Shown here: positions 46,401-54,381 of the stretch, in pieces
Position numbering within the stretch: the stretch's first letter is position 1
How the letters are laid out: the number at the start of each line of letters is the position of its first letter
Source of the DNA: Cupriavidus pinatubonensis
GTDB lineage: Bacteria; Pseudomonadota; Gammaproteobacteria; Burkholderiales; Burkholderiaceae
Length of the DNA stretch: 64,000 nucleotides
Direction of reading: 5' to 3'
Assembly (NCBI RefSeq): GCF_019602855.1
Contig: NZ_CP080766.1
Coordinates: forward strand, 620,001-684,000
Program-made: the position numbers and the translations under genes
The notes under the pieces: generated by a model
The model's input: the letters and a program-made list of their open reading frames with translations, nothing else
Database searches by the model: none
Told to the model about the DNA's origin: nothing

Positions 46401-46802
46401 TGGCAGCAACGCGGCTTCAAGGGCTACGTCACGAAGCCGGCGTCCTTGCATGAGCTGGGACAGGCGCTGCAGGGGGTGCGCGAAGCGTCGATCGCGTCGG
46501 CCAACCAGGAACGCTACGCGCGACTCCTGCGCAAGCAACTGCAAAGCGACCTGCCAGCGCTTGCGCAAGTCCTCGGTGCGAATGATGTGGATGCACTGCA
46601 GGCGTGGGCACATCGCGCCGCGAGTGGCTTCAGGATCGTCCGCCAGAACAACCTGTATGCCCACTGCCGCGAAGTCGAGCGGCTCTGCCTGGACGCCGGC
46701 CGCTGGAGTCCGGCGATTGCCGCGGCCGGCGATGTACTACGGGTGCTCGCGCAGCGCTATGCCGGCGAAGGCCCGCCAGTTTCACCCACGGCGATGGCCT
46801 GA
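43413..46802 (+). CDS. Hybrid sensor histidine kinase with receiver and Hpt-like domain (BvgS/EvgS/RcsC-like)
   Basis: A 1129-residue membrane kinase. TM1 is at about 29-52, a periplasmic sensor of roughly 290 residues with no family I can name follows, then TM2 at about 348-375. A PAS-like region leads to the dimerisation/phosphoacceptor domain with H534 (SMSHEIRTPLNALIGN), the HATPase with RYGGTGLGLSI, a degenerate segment, and a receiver with D958 (TDIHMPVMNG). A C-terminal Hpt-like helix pair has H1067 in AWAHRAASG. This gives a full His-Asp-His-Asp relay with the adjacent regulator. The signal is unknown. Confidence 0.88.
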   Translation: MQQLFDSTRVSLASAFDTLADNARRQQHLYSATIAVLIALVVFAAIVLVALEADKHLSRQHNQVAGYVGSISQRLESEAAFLRRSVLSVRRYHESGSAQSPDAATVQSVRATGVARISDKIAGHDYYLLATAATRHAWGPAMPTQLARLQQIALGTLATQQAFGLDHWVYVLSLENDSAAILARQPSAAQVTVPIQPALIDTLRGIITQALLDRTGHAVPPGGEQLWAGPVRDPLTGAMVMLSLGAAYTGDTPTVLLAACVPVVDFLAQLDRPGDTALLALLNPADAAIDVAAPALPVEGPVVSAVMAQARRQPHNVSHYTRRGVLMVQPLQPGFGVLVCFLPYGLLVPALAPELAVILSVALLLIGAIVLSARYWDRQMLRRTHSEAARALENEILNQILVSATPVGLCIVRQRDYSVLTSNQLAQALLRLDKANALPAQVTEAFERQPPGAEASQPAPINNFTVPAPGDDAAAQRYLQVTYAPARYHDDKVLFCAVQDITTQQALEQQLRTAQQATEAMMRARSSFFASMSHEIRTPLNALIGNLELLARSPGLEGHAQRLHVLGTAAEGLRRIVNDILDFSKIDAGKLELVDKPFRLAEALEGLALTYAPMATVRGIRLQLQLAPELDREVCGDGMRLTQVVNNLLNNAFKFTTSGRITLSGSYGAGADGRHMLTCRVGDTGIGMPAALVERIFQPFVQGDDVATGRYGGTGLGLSICARLCELMGGSIGVQSVQDVGSAFTILVPLAPTVDDAAFATVSDIPPARHGSVMVLSQDGKTGDCIEAWLTTAGWRPHVLASLAAAREHLETHRPQAIVATEEFDPGALESLHAVSCAPVIWMTPDGPHRPRRRAPGVVEVSSFSHEALLACVATATAGLPDPPALASTAGIAGGPVVSASLPDTTGLTVLVAEDNPLNQTLVSEQLRILGYQPIITDNGKQALAVVESTHVDVVLTDIHMPVMNGHALLDALRELRPDLPVLAFSALAQQEHSEDWQQRGFKGYVTKPASLHELGQALQGVREASIASANQERYARLLRKQLQSDLPALAQVLGANDVDALQAWAHRAASGFRIVRQNNLYAHCREVERLCLDAGRWSPAIAAAGDVLRVLAQRYAGEGPPVSPTAMA

Positions 46803-46830
46803 TCGCGGCCAACTACCACATTCTGTGCAT

Positions 46831-46859
46831 TTGCGCGCGACGCCCCGCGCGCCGATAAT
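46831..46859 (+). promoter_or_regulatory. Putative sigma-70 promoter of the DHA2 transporter
   Basis: TTGCGC (46831-46836) and GATAAT (46854-46859) with a 17-nt GC-rich spacer, about 55 nt before the start at 46913. Confidence 0.45.
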
Positions 46860-46912
46860 GACGGCGCCGCGCCCGGTTCCACGGATGCGGCCTCGCCGCC
46901 ACTGTCTCCCGC

Positions 46913-48313
46913 ATGTCGTCACATCAAGGGCTTCCGCACCCACAGCGCAGCTGGGCCATCCTTACCGTCTTCTGCGGCCTGATCATGGCCGTGCTGGACG
47001 GCTCCATCGCCAATATTGCGTTGCCGTCGATCGCGCGCCAGCTCCAGTCCGAGCCGTCGAACACGATCTGGGTCGTGAACGCCTATCAGCTCACGGTCAC
47101 GGTTTGCCTGCTGCCGCTGTCGTCACTGGGCGATATCTTCGGCTACAAGCGTGTGTACCGAGCGGGGCTCGCCACCTTCCTGGTCGGATCGCTGCTGTGC
47201 GCGCTGGCCGTCAACCTGCCCATGCTGGTAGCGGCGCGCGTGCTGCAGGGCCTGGGCGGCGCCGGGATCATGAGCGTGAACACGGCGCTCGTGCGCTTTA
47301 TCTATCCGCCTACGCGCCTGGGCCGCGGCATTGGGCTGAACGCGCTGGTGGTCGGCGTGACCACCGCAATCGGCCCTTCGCTCGGGGCGCTGATCCTGTC
47401 GCTGGCGAGCTGGCAATGGCTGTTCGCCGTCAATGTGCCGGTGGCCATCTTTGCGCTGGCACTCAGTCGCAGCGCGCTGCCTGACACGGCGCCGCAGCCA
47501 CGCGAGTTCGACTACCCGAGCGCGGTGCTGTCGGCGGTGGTGTTTGGCCTGTTCATTCTTGGCGTCGACGGCCTTGGCCATGCGAGCCTGCGTATCGCCG
47601 GCGCGGCCGCGGTAGGCGGCGCCATCGTGCTGGGCTGGGTGCTGGTGCGCCGCCAGCACGGCCGCCCGTCGCCGCTCGTGCCCGTGGACCTGTTTGCCAG
47701 CCGCGCCTTCACGCTGGCGGTCGGCACGTCGTTCTGCTCGTTCATGACGCAGATGCTGTCCTTCGTGGCGCTGCCGTTCTATTTCGAATACCAGCTTGGC
47801 CGGTCGCTGCATGAAACCGGCCTGCTGATCACACCGTGGCCGCTGACGGTGGCCCTGATGGCTGCGCTCTCTGGCCGGCTGTCGGACCGCTACCCGGCCA
47901 GCATCCTGGCTGGCGCCGGGTTGGCGCTGCTCGCTGCCGGCCTGCTTGGCCTGGCATTGCTGGGACGCGATGCCACCAGCCTCGACATCGCCTGGCGCAT
48001 GGCGATCTGCGGGCTTGGCTTTGGCCTGTTCCAGTCGCCCAACAACCGCGCGATGATTGGCGCCACGCCCCCCGAGCGCAGCGGCGGCGCCAGCGGCGCG
48101 CAGGCCACGACGCGGCTGCTCGGGCAGACCACCGGCACGGCCGTGGTGGCGCTGCTGTTCAGCTTCGACCAGACCGGTGCCGGGCGACTCGCGCTGTACG
48201 CGGCCGTTGGCATGGCGACGCTCGGTGCGGTCATCAGCCTGAGCCGCCTGCGCGATGGCAGCAGCCCTCGACATGCGGGAACTGCCGTTATACGGGACGA
48301 ACCTGACGCGTAG
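46913..48313 (+). CDS. MFS drug exporter, DHA2 (EmrB/QacA) family
   Basis: A 466-residue protein with about 14 hydrophobic segments. VLDGSIANIALPSIARQL is the DHA2 motif D1, LGDIFGYKRVYRAG motif A, and ARVLQGLGGAGIMSVNTALV motif B/C-like. It expels drugs or toxic compounds by proton antiport. It follows the two-component genes and may be a target of them (inference). The stop lies at an inverted repeat shared with the convergent receptor gene. Confidence 0.9.
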   Translation: MSSHQGLPHPQRSWAILTVFCGLIMAVLDGSIANIALPSIARQLQSEPSNTIWVVNAYQLTVTVCLLPLSSLGDIFGYKRVYRAGLATFLVGSLLCALAVNLPMLVAARVLQGLGGAGIMSVNTALVRFIYPPTRLGRGIGLNALVVGVTTAIGPSLGALILSLASWQWLFAVNVPVAIFALALSRSALPDTAPQPREFDYPSAVLSAVVFGLFILGVDGLGHASLRIAGAAAVGGAIVLGWVLVRRQHGRPSPLVPVDLFASRAFTLAVGTSFCSFMTQMLSFVALPFYFEYQLGRSLHETGLLITPWPLTVALMAALSGRLSDRYPASILAGAGLALLAAGLLGLALLGRDATSLDIAWRMAICGLGFGLFQSPNNRAMIGATPPERSGGASGAQATTRLLGQTTGTAVVALLFSFDQTGAGRLALYAAVGMATLGAVISLSRLRDGSSPRHAGTAVIRDEPDA

Positions 48314-48324
48314 TGGACGCGTCA
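48304..48324. terminator. Inverted repeat at the convergent gene ends
   Basis: TGACGCG-N7-CGCGTCA, perfect arms, spans the DHA2 stop and precedes the receptor gene's end. There is no T-tract, so it is only a possible bidirectional terminator. Confidence 0.4.
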
Positions 48325-48338
48325 GCACCACCGTTCGG

Positions 48339-49311
48339 CTATTCAGCCTTCGCGCCCGACTCCTTCACCACCTTCGCCCACTTGGCGATCTCCGACCGCT
48401 GGTAAGCCGCCAGCTTCTCTGGCGTGCCGAGAACCGGATCCAGCCCCAGTGTCTTGAGTTTTGCCTGCACATCCGGCAGCGAGTAAATGCGGGAATTCCG
48501 CATTGAGCTTTGCCACCACGTCTTTGGGCGTGTTGGCCGGCGCGAAGATGGCAAACCACGAGTCCGCCTCGAAACCGGGCAAGCCCTGCTCGGCCAGCGT
48601 GGGGATATCCGGCGCCGACGGCGAACGCTTCGCGCTGGTGACGCCCAGCGCGCGCAGCTTGCCCTCCTTCACCACGGGCAGCGCCGACGGCAGGTTGTCG
48701 AACATCATCGTGATATGGCCGCCAAGCAGGTCTGGGATCGCCATCGCCCTGCCCTTGTATGGCACATGGGTAATCTTCACGCCGGCCATGGAGTTGAACA
48801 ACTCGCCGGCGACGTGCAGCGATGTGCCGACGCCCGGCGTGCCGAACGTCAGGCCGCCAGGCCTTGCCTTGGCCAGCGCGATCAACTCCGACACGTTCTT
48901 CGCCGGCACACCCGGATGGACCACCAGCACATTCGGTGTCGTCGCGACCAGGATCACGGGCGTGAAGTCCTTGACCATGTCGTACGGCATCTTGCTGTAG
49001 AGCGCACCGTTGATCGAGTGCGTGCCCACCGTGCCCATGGCAAGCGTGTAGCCATCGGCCGGCGCGTGGGCCACAGCCTCGGCGCCGATATTGCCGCCGG
49101 CGCCGGGCTTGTTGTCGACCACCACCGGCTGGCCCCATGAGGGCGATATTTTTTCGGAGACGATGCGGGCCAGCGTGTCCGGCGCCCCACCGCTGGGGAA
49201 CCCGACCACCATCCGGATCGGCTTGTTCGGATAGGCCTGCGCCTGGACGGCGGGCGCGCTGAACACGGCAGCGGCGACAAGCGCCACCGCGGCAACGGAA
49301 CTGACTCGCAT
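48339..49311 (-). pseudogene. Bug-family solute receptor with a single-base frameshift
   Basis: The frame from ATG 49311 (AGGAGAC site; signal peptide to AVQA) encodes a normal Bug receptor: YPNKPIRMVVGFPSGGAPD, VVVDNKPGAGG, PADGYTLAMG. Near 48491-48493 the coding strand has CCC where CC would keep frame. After that point the original frame runs on into unrelated residues, while the true C-terminus (LPDVQAKLKTLGLDP and AKWAKVVKESGAK) is found one frame over, ending at 48339. One extra C in a short homopolymer explains it. It is either a recent inactivation or a sequencing error. It is followed upstream by an SDR and IclR regulator. Confidence 0.8.
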
Positions 49312-49375
49312 CGGTTGTCTCCTGGCTGTCCGGTGCCTGCATGGGCACCGGCTGTTCTGGGGAAGAGCTTGGGAA

Positions 49376-50188
49376 CTACACTGCGATACCGCCGAACTCC
49401 TGCATGACCTTATCGTGGAGGCGGCGCATGCCGCGCAGCCAGCGGTCGTAGTCCTGTCCCTTGCGGCGATAGTATTCCAGTACCTCCGGATGCGGCAGGA
49501 TCAGGAAGCGTTCGCCGGCAATGCCTTCCAGCGTGGCGGCTGCGACGTGCTCGGCCGTGACCGAGCCCTCTTGCAAGAACCCCTTGCGCTCGCCGCTCTC
49601 GCCGAACAGCATATTGGTCTGCACGCCTTGCGGGCAGATGCAGCTGACCTTGATGCCGCGGTCACCATAGGTAATCGACAGCCATTCCGCAAAGCCGATC
49701 GCGGCATGCTTGGTCACGGCATACGGTGCCGAGCCGATCTGCGACAGCAGGCCCGCCGCCGATACGGTATTGACGAAGTAGCCGTCGCCGCGCTCCAGCA
49801 TTTGCGGCAGCACCGCCTTCGCCGCGTGGATATGCGCCATGACGTTGATGTCCCAGATGCGCTGCCACTCCTCGGCGCTGGCGTCCAGGCCCTTGCGCAG
49901 GATGATGCCGGCGTTGGAACAGAACACATCGATTCGGCCGAAGCGGCGCGTCGCTTCGTCGGCCAGCGACTGCACCGCCGCTTCATCGCTCACGTCAACG
50001 GCCTGAGCAAACACTTTGCAATCTGGCGCAGCGGCCTGCACTTCGGCCGCCACCGTCGCGGCACCAGCGGCATTGAGATCGGCGATGGCCACGCCACGCG
50101 CACCGGCCTGGGCAAATGCCAGCGCCAGCGCGCGGCCGATGCCCGTGGCGGCGCCCGTCACGACGACGGTCTTGTCTTTGACTTGCAT
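49376..50188 (-). CDS. Short-chain dehydrogenase/reductase
   Basis: A 270-residue classical SDR. The cofactor motif TGAATGIG is at 11-18, SNAG in the middle, and YAVTK gives the catalytic Tyr and Lys. The last 30 residues (RRKGQDYDRWLRGMRRLHDK) form a helical tail common in a subgroup of Burkholderiales SDRs. Substrate unknown. It lies between the IclR gene and the Bug receptor, probably one operon of acid or alcohol catabolism. Confidence 0.9.
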   Translation of the reverse strand: MQVKDKTVVVTGAATGIGRALALAFAQAGARGVAIADLNAAGAATVAAEVQAAAPDCKVFAQAVDVSDEAAVQSLADEATRRFGRIDVFCSNAGIILRKGLDASAEEWQRIWDINVMAHIHAAKAVLPQMLERGDGYFVNTVSAAGLLSQIGSAPYAVTKHAAIGFAEWLSITYGDRGIKVSCICPQGVQTNMLFGESGERKGFLQEGSVTAEHVAAATLEGIAGERFLILPHPEVLEYYRRKGQDYDRWLRGMRRLHDKVMQEFGGIAV

Positions 50189-50221
50189 GCGTTGTCTCCT
50201 TATCTCTGCTTGATGGTTTGC

Positions 50222-51151
50222 TCAGTTTGATTCACAGGCGTCGGACGTTGCCGCCGCCGTACGTGTCGATCCCTGCCGTCCGGCACCGGCCTGCCACAGC
50301 CGCGCCTGCAGCGTCTGCGCAAGATCGCGAATGCGCGGGCCCAGGTTGCTTTCCAGGATTTCCGGCGACAGACGCGTCGCGGCGCCGCCGATGTTCAGCG
50401 CCAGCACCTCGCCGCTGCCTTCGAGCCGAAGCGGCGCCGCCGCGCCGCTGACAGTGCGGTCCCACTCGGCATGCGCCACGCAGAAGCCGCGCCGCGCGTG
50501 GTCGCGCAACGAGCGCTCGATCTTGCTGCGCACCGACGCCCAGCGCGCGCCATAGTGGCGCTCCAGTTCGGCCAGTGCCGCTTCTCGGTGCGCGCTGTCG
50601 AGCCCCGCTAGCCACGCGCGCCCCATGGCCGACGTGGCCATCGGCAGCCGCGCGCCGGGCGCGAGCCGGATCACCAGCGCGCCGCGCGGCTGGCACGATT
50701 CCAGATAGACCATCGCATGGCGGTCGGGCATGGCCAGCGCAACCGTGCAGTCCGTCGCAAATGCGAGCGATTGCATCAGCGGCTGCGCGATATCGCGGAT
50801 GCCCGCGCCGGAAATGTAGCGGTGCCCGAGCACCATCGCGCCTTGCCCAAGCCGGTACTTCTCCATCGATTCGATGTAAGAGAGATAGCCGAGCGAAGCC
50901 AGCGTATAGGTCAGCCGCGACACCGTGGGCCGCGGAATGCCGGTGCGCCGGGACAGCTCCGCATTACCGAGATAGTCGTCGTGGGGGCCGAACGCGCGCA
51001 GCAACTCCATGCCGCGCGCCAGCGCGGTGACGAAGTTGCGGTCGTCGGCGGTATAGGCGTTATGGGCAAGATGGGCGGCAGCGCACGGCATGGCGGGCAT
51101 GACATGGGCCGCGTCGGGCGGTGGTGCCGGGATGGAGGTCGAGCGCTTCAT
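50222..51151 (-). CDS. IclR-family transcriptional regulator
   Basis: A 309-residue IclR protein. An Ala/Pro-rich extension of about 40 residues precedes the HTH (about 45-105: NAELSRRTGIPRPTVSRLTYTL), and the effector domain has GARLPMATSAMGRAWLAGL and RRGFCVAHAEWDRTVSG. It heads the SDR/Bug unit and is divergent from the LIV-type transporter. Inverted repeats 58-90 bp upstream are candidate operators. The ATG at 51151 is the best of several possible starts. Confidence 0.88.
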   Translation of the reverse strand: MKRSTSIPAPPPDAAHVMPAMPCAAAHLAHNAYTADDRNFVTALARGMELLRAFGPHDDYLGNAELSRRTGIPRPTVSRLTYTLASLGYLSYIESMEKYRLGQGAMVLGHRYISGAGIRDIAQPLMQSLAFATDCTVALAMPDRHAMVYLESCQPRGALVIRLAPGARLPMATSAMGRAWLAGLDSAHREAALAELERHYGARWASVRSKIERSLRDHARRGFCVAHAEWDRTVSGAAAPLRLEGSGEVLALNIGGAATRLSPEILESNLGPRIRDLAQTLQARLWQAGAGRQGSTRTAAATSDACESN

Positions 51152-51208
51152 GCGGGCTGGGCGTTGTCCTGACTGACTAGATACCAGTTCCCGGGACCGC
51201 AGCACCGG

Positions 51209-51240
51209 CTATGTACCTAAAACATAGGGGTCATAGGTGC
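51209..51240. promoter_or_regulatory. Overlapping inverted repeats upstream of the IclR gene
   Basis: CTATGT-N7-ACATAG (51209-51227) is perfect, and ACCTA/TAGGT halves (51215-51219 and 51234-51238) overlap it. It is the most structured part of the 573-nt divergent region and a candidate IclR operator. Confidence 0.4.
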
Positions 51241-51516
51241 CATGGATGGTAAGTGCCGCTGCCCTGTAACCCGCGTCATGGCTGCTCGTCAGGGATTACC
51301 TCTATGCCGCGTGCCCTTCTGGCGGCAATGACTCGCCGGCTATTTCGCTGTGCGGAATACTGGACCGGTTTCCTTGACTGGCCCTTCAGCCCTATGCAAA
51401 AGTCGATGAAAACGAACGACCGTGCGGGAATCATCACACTTCCACGCCACGGCGTCGCCGGCCATGACCGGAACCGCGGCGCAACTGCGCAGACCGCATC
51501 GCATAGGAGACAAACC

Positions 51517-51621
51517 ATGCAACATCAGCAGTACGTACCTGTCCACGAGCGCAACGCTCGACCGGCGCACGGCGCCGCTCCGACCGCGGCACCGCTTGCC
51601 GCGGCCCACGCCCCCGACTGA
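51517..51621 (+). CDS. Putative 34-residue leader peptide upstream of livH
   Basis: A 35-codon frame with an excellent AGGAGACA ribosome-binding site (same as other genes here), ending 103 nt before the livH start. The product is rich in Ala, His and Pro (ARPAHGAAPTAAPLAAAHA). It may be a leader or attenuator peptide, or a small functional protein. The rest of 51241-51516 holds nothing recognised. Confidence 0.45.
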   Translation: MQHQQYVPVHERNARPAHGAAPTAAPLAAAHAPD

Positions 51622-51724
51622 TCCACACCCGCATGCGCGGCGGCCATCAGGCTGTCGCCGTGAATCCGCGCGCCCGCTTGCGGCCGGCGCGTGCCCTGTT
51701 TCGTGAACCACACGAGGTGAACCC

Positions 51725-52588
51725 GTGGCATTGTTCCTTCAACAGATCCTGAACGGCCTGACGCTGGGCGGCGTGTACAGCCTGGTGGCCCTTGGCCTGA
51801 CGCTGGTCTACGGCATCCTGCACGTGCCGAACTTCGCGCACGGCGCGTTCTACATGGCTGGCGCCTACGTCTCGTACTTCCTGATGACGTCGTTCGGCGT
51901 GAACTACTGGCTCGCGATGGTCGGCGCCGCAGTCGTCGTCGCGATGCTGTCGATGCTGGCCGACCGGCTGGTGTTCCATCCGCTGCGCAACGCGCCCGAA
52001 CTGCACGACATGATCGCGGCCATCGGCATCCTGCTGTTCCTGGAAGCCGGCGCGCAGGCACTGTGGGGCGCGGACTTCCATCGCATGCCGACGCCGTACG
52101 GCCAGGTGGTCGACCTGTTCGGCCTGACCGCGCCGCTGCAGCGCCTGCTGATCATCGTCGCCGCGTTCGCGCTGATGGTGCTGCTGCACCTGTTCCTCAC
52201 GCGCACCATGACAGGCGCGACCATCATGGCGATGGCGCAGAACCGCGAAGGTGCCGCGCTCGTAGGCATCGATGCGACGCGCGTGACGCTGCTGGTGTTC
52301 GCGATTTCCGGCGCGCTGGCCGCCATCGCCGCCACGCTCTACGCGCCGATCAACCTGGTCTACCCGAGCATGGGCAACCTGGTCATCACGAAGGCCTTCG
52401 TGATCATCATCCTCGGCGGCATGGGCAGCATCCCCGGCGCGATTGCGGGCGGGCTCATCATCGGCATGGCCGAGAGCTTCGGCGGTTTCTACGTTTCCAC
52501 CGACTACAAGGACATCATCGCGTTCGTGCTGCTGGTGGTGATCCTGTCGATCCGGCCGCAAGGCCTGTTCGCCGGCAAGGCGGCCTGA
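51725..52588 (+). CDS. livH: Branched-chain/hydrophobic amino-acid ABC permease (LivH)
   Basis: A 287-residue LivH-type permease with about eight segments. QQILNGLTLGGVYSLVALGLTLVYG is the family start (abbreviated: LNGLTLGGVYSLVALG), followed by NFAHGAFYMAGAY and GGMGSIPGAIAGG near the end. GTG start with GAGGTGA site. First gene of a five-gene import operon. The ligand may be an amino acid or an aromatic/organic acid, as with many Burkholderiaceae paralogues. Confidence 0.9.
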   Translation: MALFLQQILNGLTLGGVYSLVALGLTLVYGILHVPNFAHGAFYMAGAYVSYFLMTSFGVNYWLAMVGAAVVVAMLSMLADRLVFHPLRNAPELHDMIAAIGILLFLEAGAQALWGADFHRMPTPYGQVVDLFGLTAPLQRLLIIVAAFALMVLLHLFLTRTMTGATIMAMAQNREGAALVGIDATRVTLLVFAISGALAAIAATLYAPINLVYPSMGNLVITKAFVIIILGGMGSIPGAIAGGLIIGMAESFGGFYVSTDYKDIIAFVLLVVILSIRPQGLFAGKAA

Positions 52589-52598
52589 GGAGTACGGC

Positions 52599-53624
52599 AT
52601 GAAAGCACTGCAAGGAAAGACCGGTTGGACCCTGCTGCTGGCACTGGCGATCGCGTTCCCGCAGATCGCGCCCAACAGCTACTACCTGACCGTGATGACG
52701 CTGGCGTTCATCTACGCCATCGCCACCCTCGGGCTCAATCTCATCACCGGCTACACGGGCCAACTCAACCTCGCGCACGGCGGTTTCATGGCAATCGGCG
52801 CTTACACGCTGGGCATCCTGACGGTGGACCACCAGGTGCCGTTCTGGCTGGCGTTCGCGCTGTCGGGCGTGGTCTGCATGGTGGTCGGTTATTTCGTGGG
52901 ACTGGTATCGCTGCGTTTGAAGGGTCATTACTTCTCGATCTTCACGATGTGCATCGGCTACATCATCTATCTGCTGATCGAGAAGTGGGAAAGCCTGACG
53001 CACGGCACGGTCGGCCTGATCGGCATTCCGGTGCCGGCGGCAATCGGTCCGGTCACCTTCGACAGCGTGCCCGCGCAGTATTACCTCGTGCTGGCCTTCC
53101 TGGCGATCGGCACGTTCCTGATGCACCGCATCGTCACCTCGCTGCTGGGCCGCAGCTTCATGGCCGTGCGCAACAGCGACGCGCTGGCCGAGGCGCTCGG
53201 CATCAACCTGATGCGCACCAAGGTACTGTCGTTCGTGCTGTCGGTCGGCTACGCGGGTTTTGCCGGTGCGCTCTACGCGGGCCAGGTGCGCTTCCTCGGC
53301 CCCGATATCGCGCGCACCGACCTGACTTTCGACATGGTGATGGCGATGCTGGTCGGAGGCACCGGCACGCTGTTCGGGCCACTGCTGGGTGCGGTGCTGG
53401 TGCCGTGGGTCACGCAGACGCTGCAGTTCCTGCAGGACTACCGCATGCTGGTGTTCGGCCCGGTGCTGATCCTGCTGATCATCTTCTTCCCTGACGGCAT
53501 CGTCGGCTCGTGGCTGAAGAAGCAGGCGCGCAAGGCGGCGGCGGCACGACGCGGCAACCGTCCGACCGCCGCTGCGCCTGCCGCTGCCCCCGTCCCTACC
53601 CGCGCCGGAGCCGACCATGCTTGA
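52599..53624 (+). CDS. livM: Branched-chain/hydrophobic amino-acid ABC permease (LivM)
   Basis: A 341-residue LivM-type permease with about nine segments. NLITGYTGQLNLAHGGFMAIGAY (in part, GYTGQLNLAHGGFMAIG), the coupling helix region MAVRNSDALAEALGINLMR and MLVGGTGTLFGPLLGA are typical. The last 35 residues are basic then Ala/Pro-rich. It overlaps livG by 8 nt and pairs with LivH to form the channel. Confidence 0.92.
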   Translation: MKALQGKTGWTLLLALAIAFPQIAPNSYYLTVMTLAFIYAIATLGLNLITGYTGQLNLAHGGFMAIGAYTLGILTVDHQVPFWLAFALSGVVCMVVGYFVGLVSLRLKGHYFSIFTMCIGYIIYLLIEKWESLTHGTVGLIGIPVPAAIGPVTFDSVPAQYYLVLAFLAIGTFLMHRIVTSLLGRSFMAVRNSDALAEALGINLMRTKVLSFVLSVGYAGFAGALYAGQVRFLGPDIARTDLTFDMVMAMLVGGTGTLFGPLLGAVLVPWVTQTLQFLQDYRMLVFGPVLILLIIFFPDGIVGSWLKKQARKAAAARRGNRPTAAAPAAAPVPTRAGADHA

Positions 53625-54381
53625 GATCCGCAACCTGACGAAGAAGTTTGGCGGCCTGACGGCGGTCAACGATGTATCGGTGAAGTTCGAACAGGGCCAT
53701 ATCAACGCGATCATCGGGCCCAACGGCGCTGGCAAGACCACGTTCTTCAATCTGATCGCCGGCACGCATGCACCCAGCTCGGGGCAGATCCTGCTCAAGG
53801 GGCAAGACGTCGCCGGCCTGCGCGCCGACCAGATCGCACGGCTCGGCGTGGCCCGCACCTTCCAGGCCACCGCGCTGTTCGACCGCGCCACCGTGCTGGA
53901 CAACCTGATCGTCGGCCACCGGCTGCGCACGCGCTCGGGCCTTGGTGACGTGCTGTTCAACACGCGGCGCCTGCGCGAAGAAGAGCGCCTGTGTCGCGAC
54001 AAGGCCGAAGCCGCGCTCGACTTTGTCGGCCTCACGCACCTGGCGCACGAGATCGCCGCCGACATCACGCAGGAGGCGCGCAAGCGCGTGGCGTTTGCGC
54101 TCGCGCTGGCGACCGATCCCGAAATGCTGCTGCTCGACGAGCCCGCCGGCGGTGTCAACCCCGAAGAAACCGTGGGCCTGGCCGAGTTGATCCGCAAGAT
54201 GGTTCGCCACGGCAAGACGGTCTGCCTGATCGAACACAAGATGGACATGATCATGCGCCTGGCCGACAAGATCATGGTGCTGAACTACGGCGAGAAGATC
54301 GCCGAAGGCACCCCCGCGCAGATCCAGCAGGATCCGCATGTCATCGAAGCCTATCTGGGAGCCGACCATGTTGCAGCTTGA
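53617..54381 (+). CDS. livG: Branched-chain amino-acid ABC ATP-binding protein (LivG)
   Basis: A 254-residue ATPase. Walker A GPNGAGKTT is at 34-42 and Walker B is LLLDEPAGGVNPEE. The signature segment is ITQEARKRVAFALALA, which lacks the LSGGQ-type Gly-Gln of most ABC proteins; some Liv paralogues have variant signatures, but this one is extreme. The C-terminal LivG-specific extension is present. It forms a heterodimer with LivF. It overlaps both neighbours. Confidence 0.92.
   Translation: MLEIRNLTKKFGGLTAVNDVSVKFEQGHINAIIGPNGAGKTTFFNLIAGTHAPSSGQILLKGQDVAGLRADQIARLGVARTFQATALFDRATVLDNLIVGHRLRTRSGLGDVLFNTRRLREEERLCRDKAEAALDFVGLTHLAHEIAADITQEARKRVAFALALATDPEMLLLDEPAGGVNPEETVGLAELIRKMVRHGKTVCLIEHKMDMIMRLADKIMVLNYGEKIAEGTPAQIQQDPHVIEAYLGADHVAA

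Noticed and set aside
52515-54275. A 586-codon minus-strand frame
   Set aside because: Antisense to livM and livG; low-complexity Ser/Arg composition and no domain.
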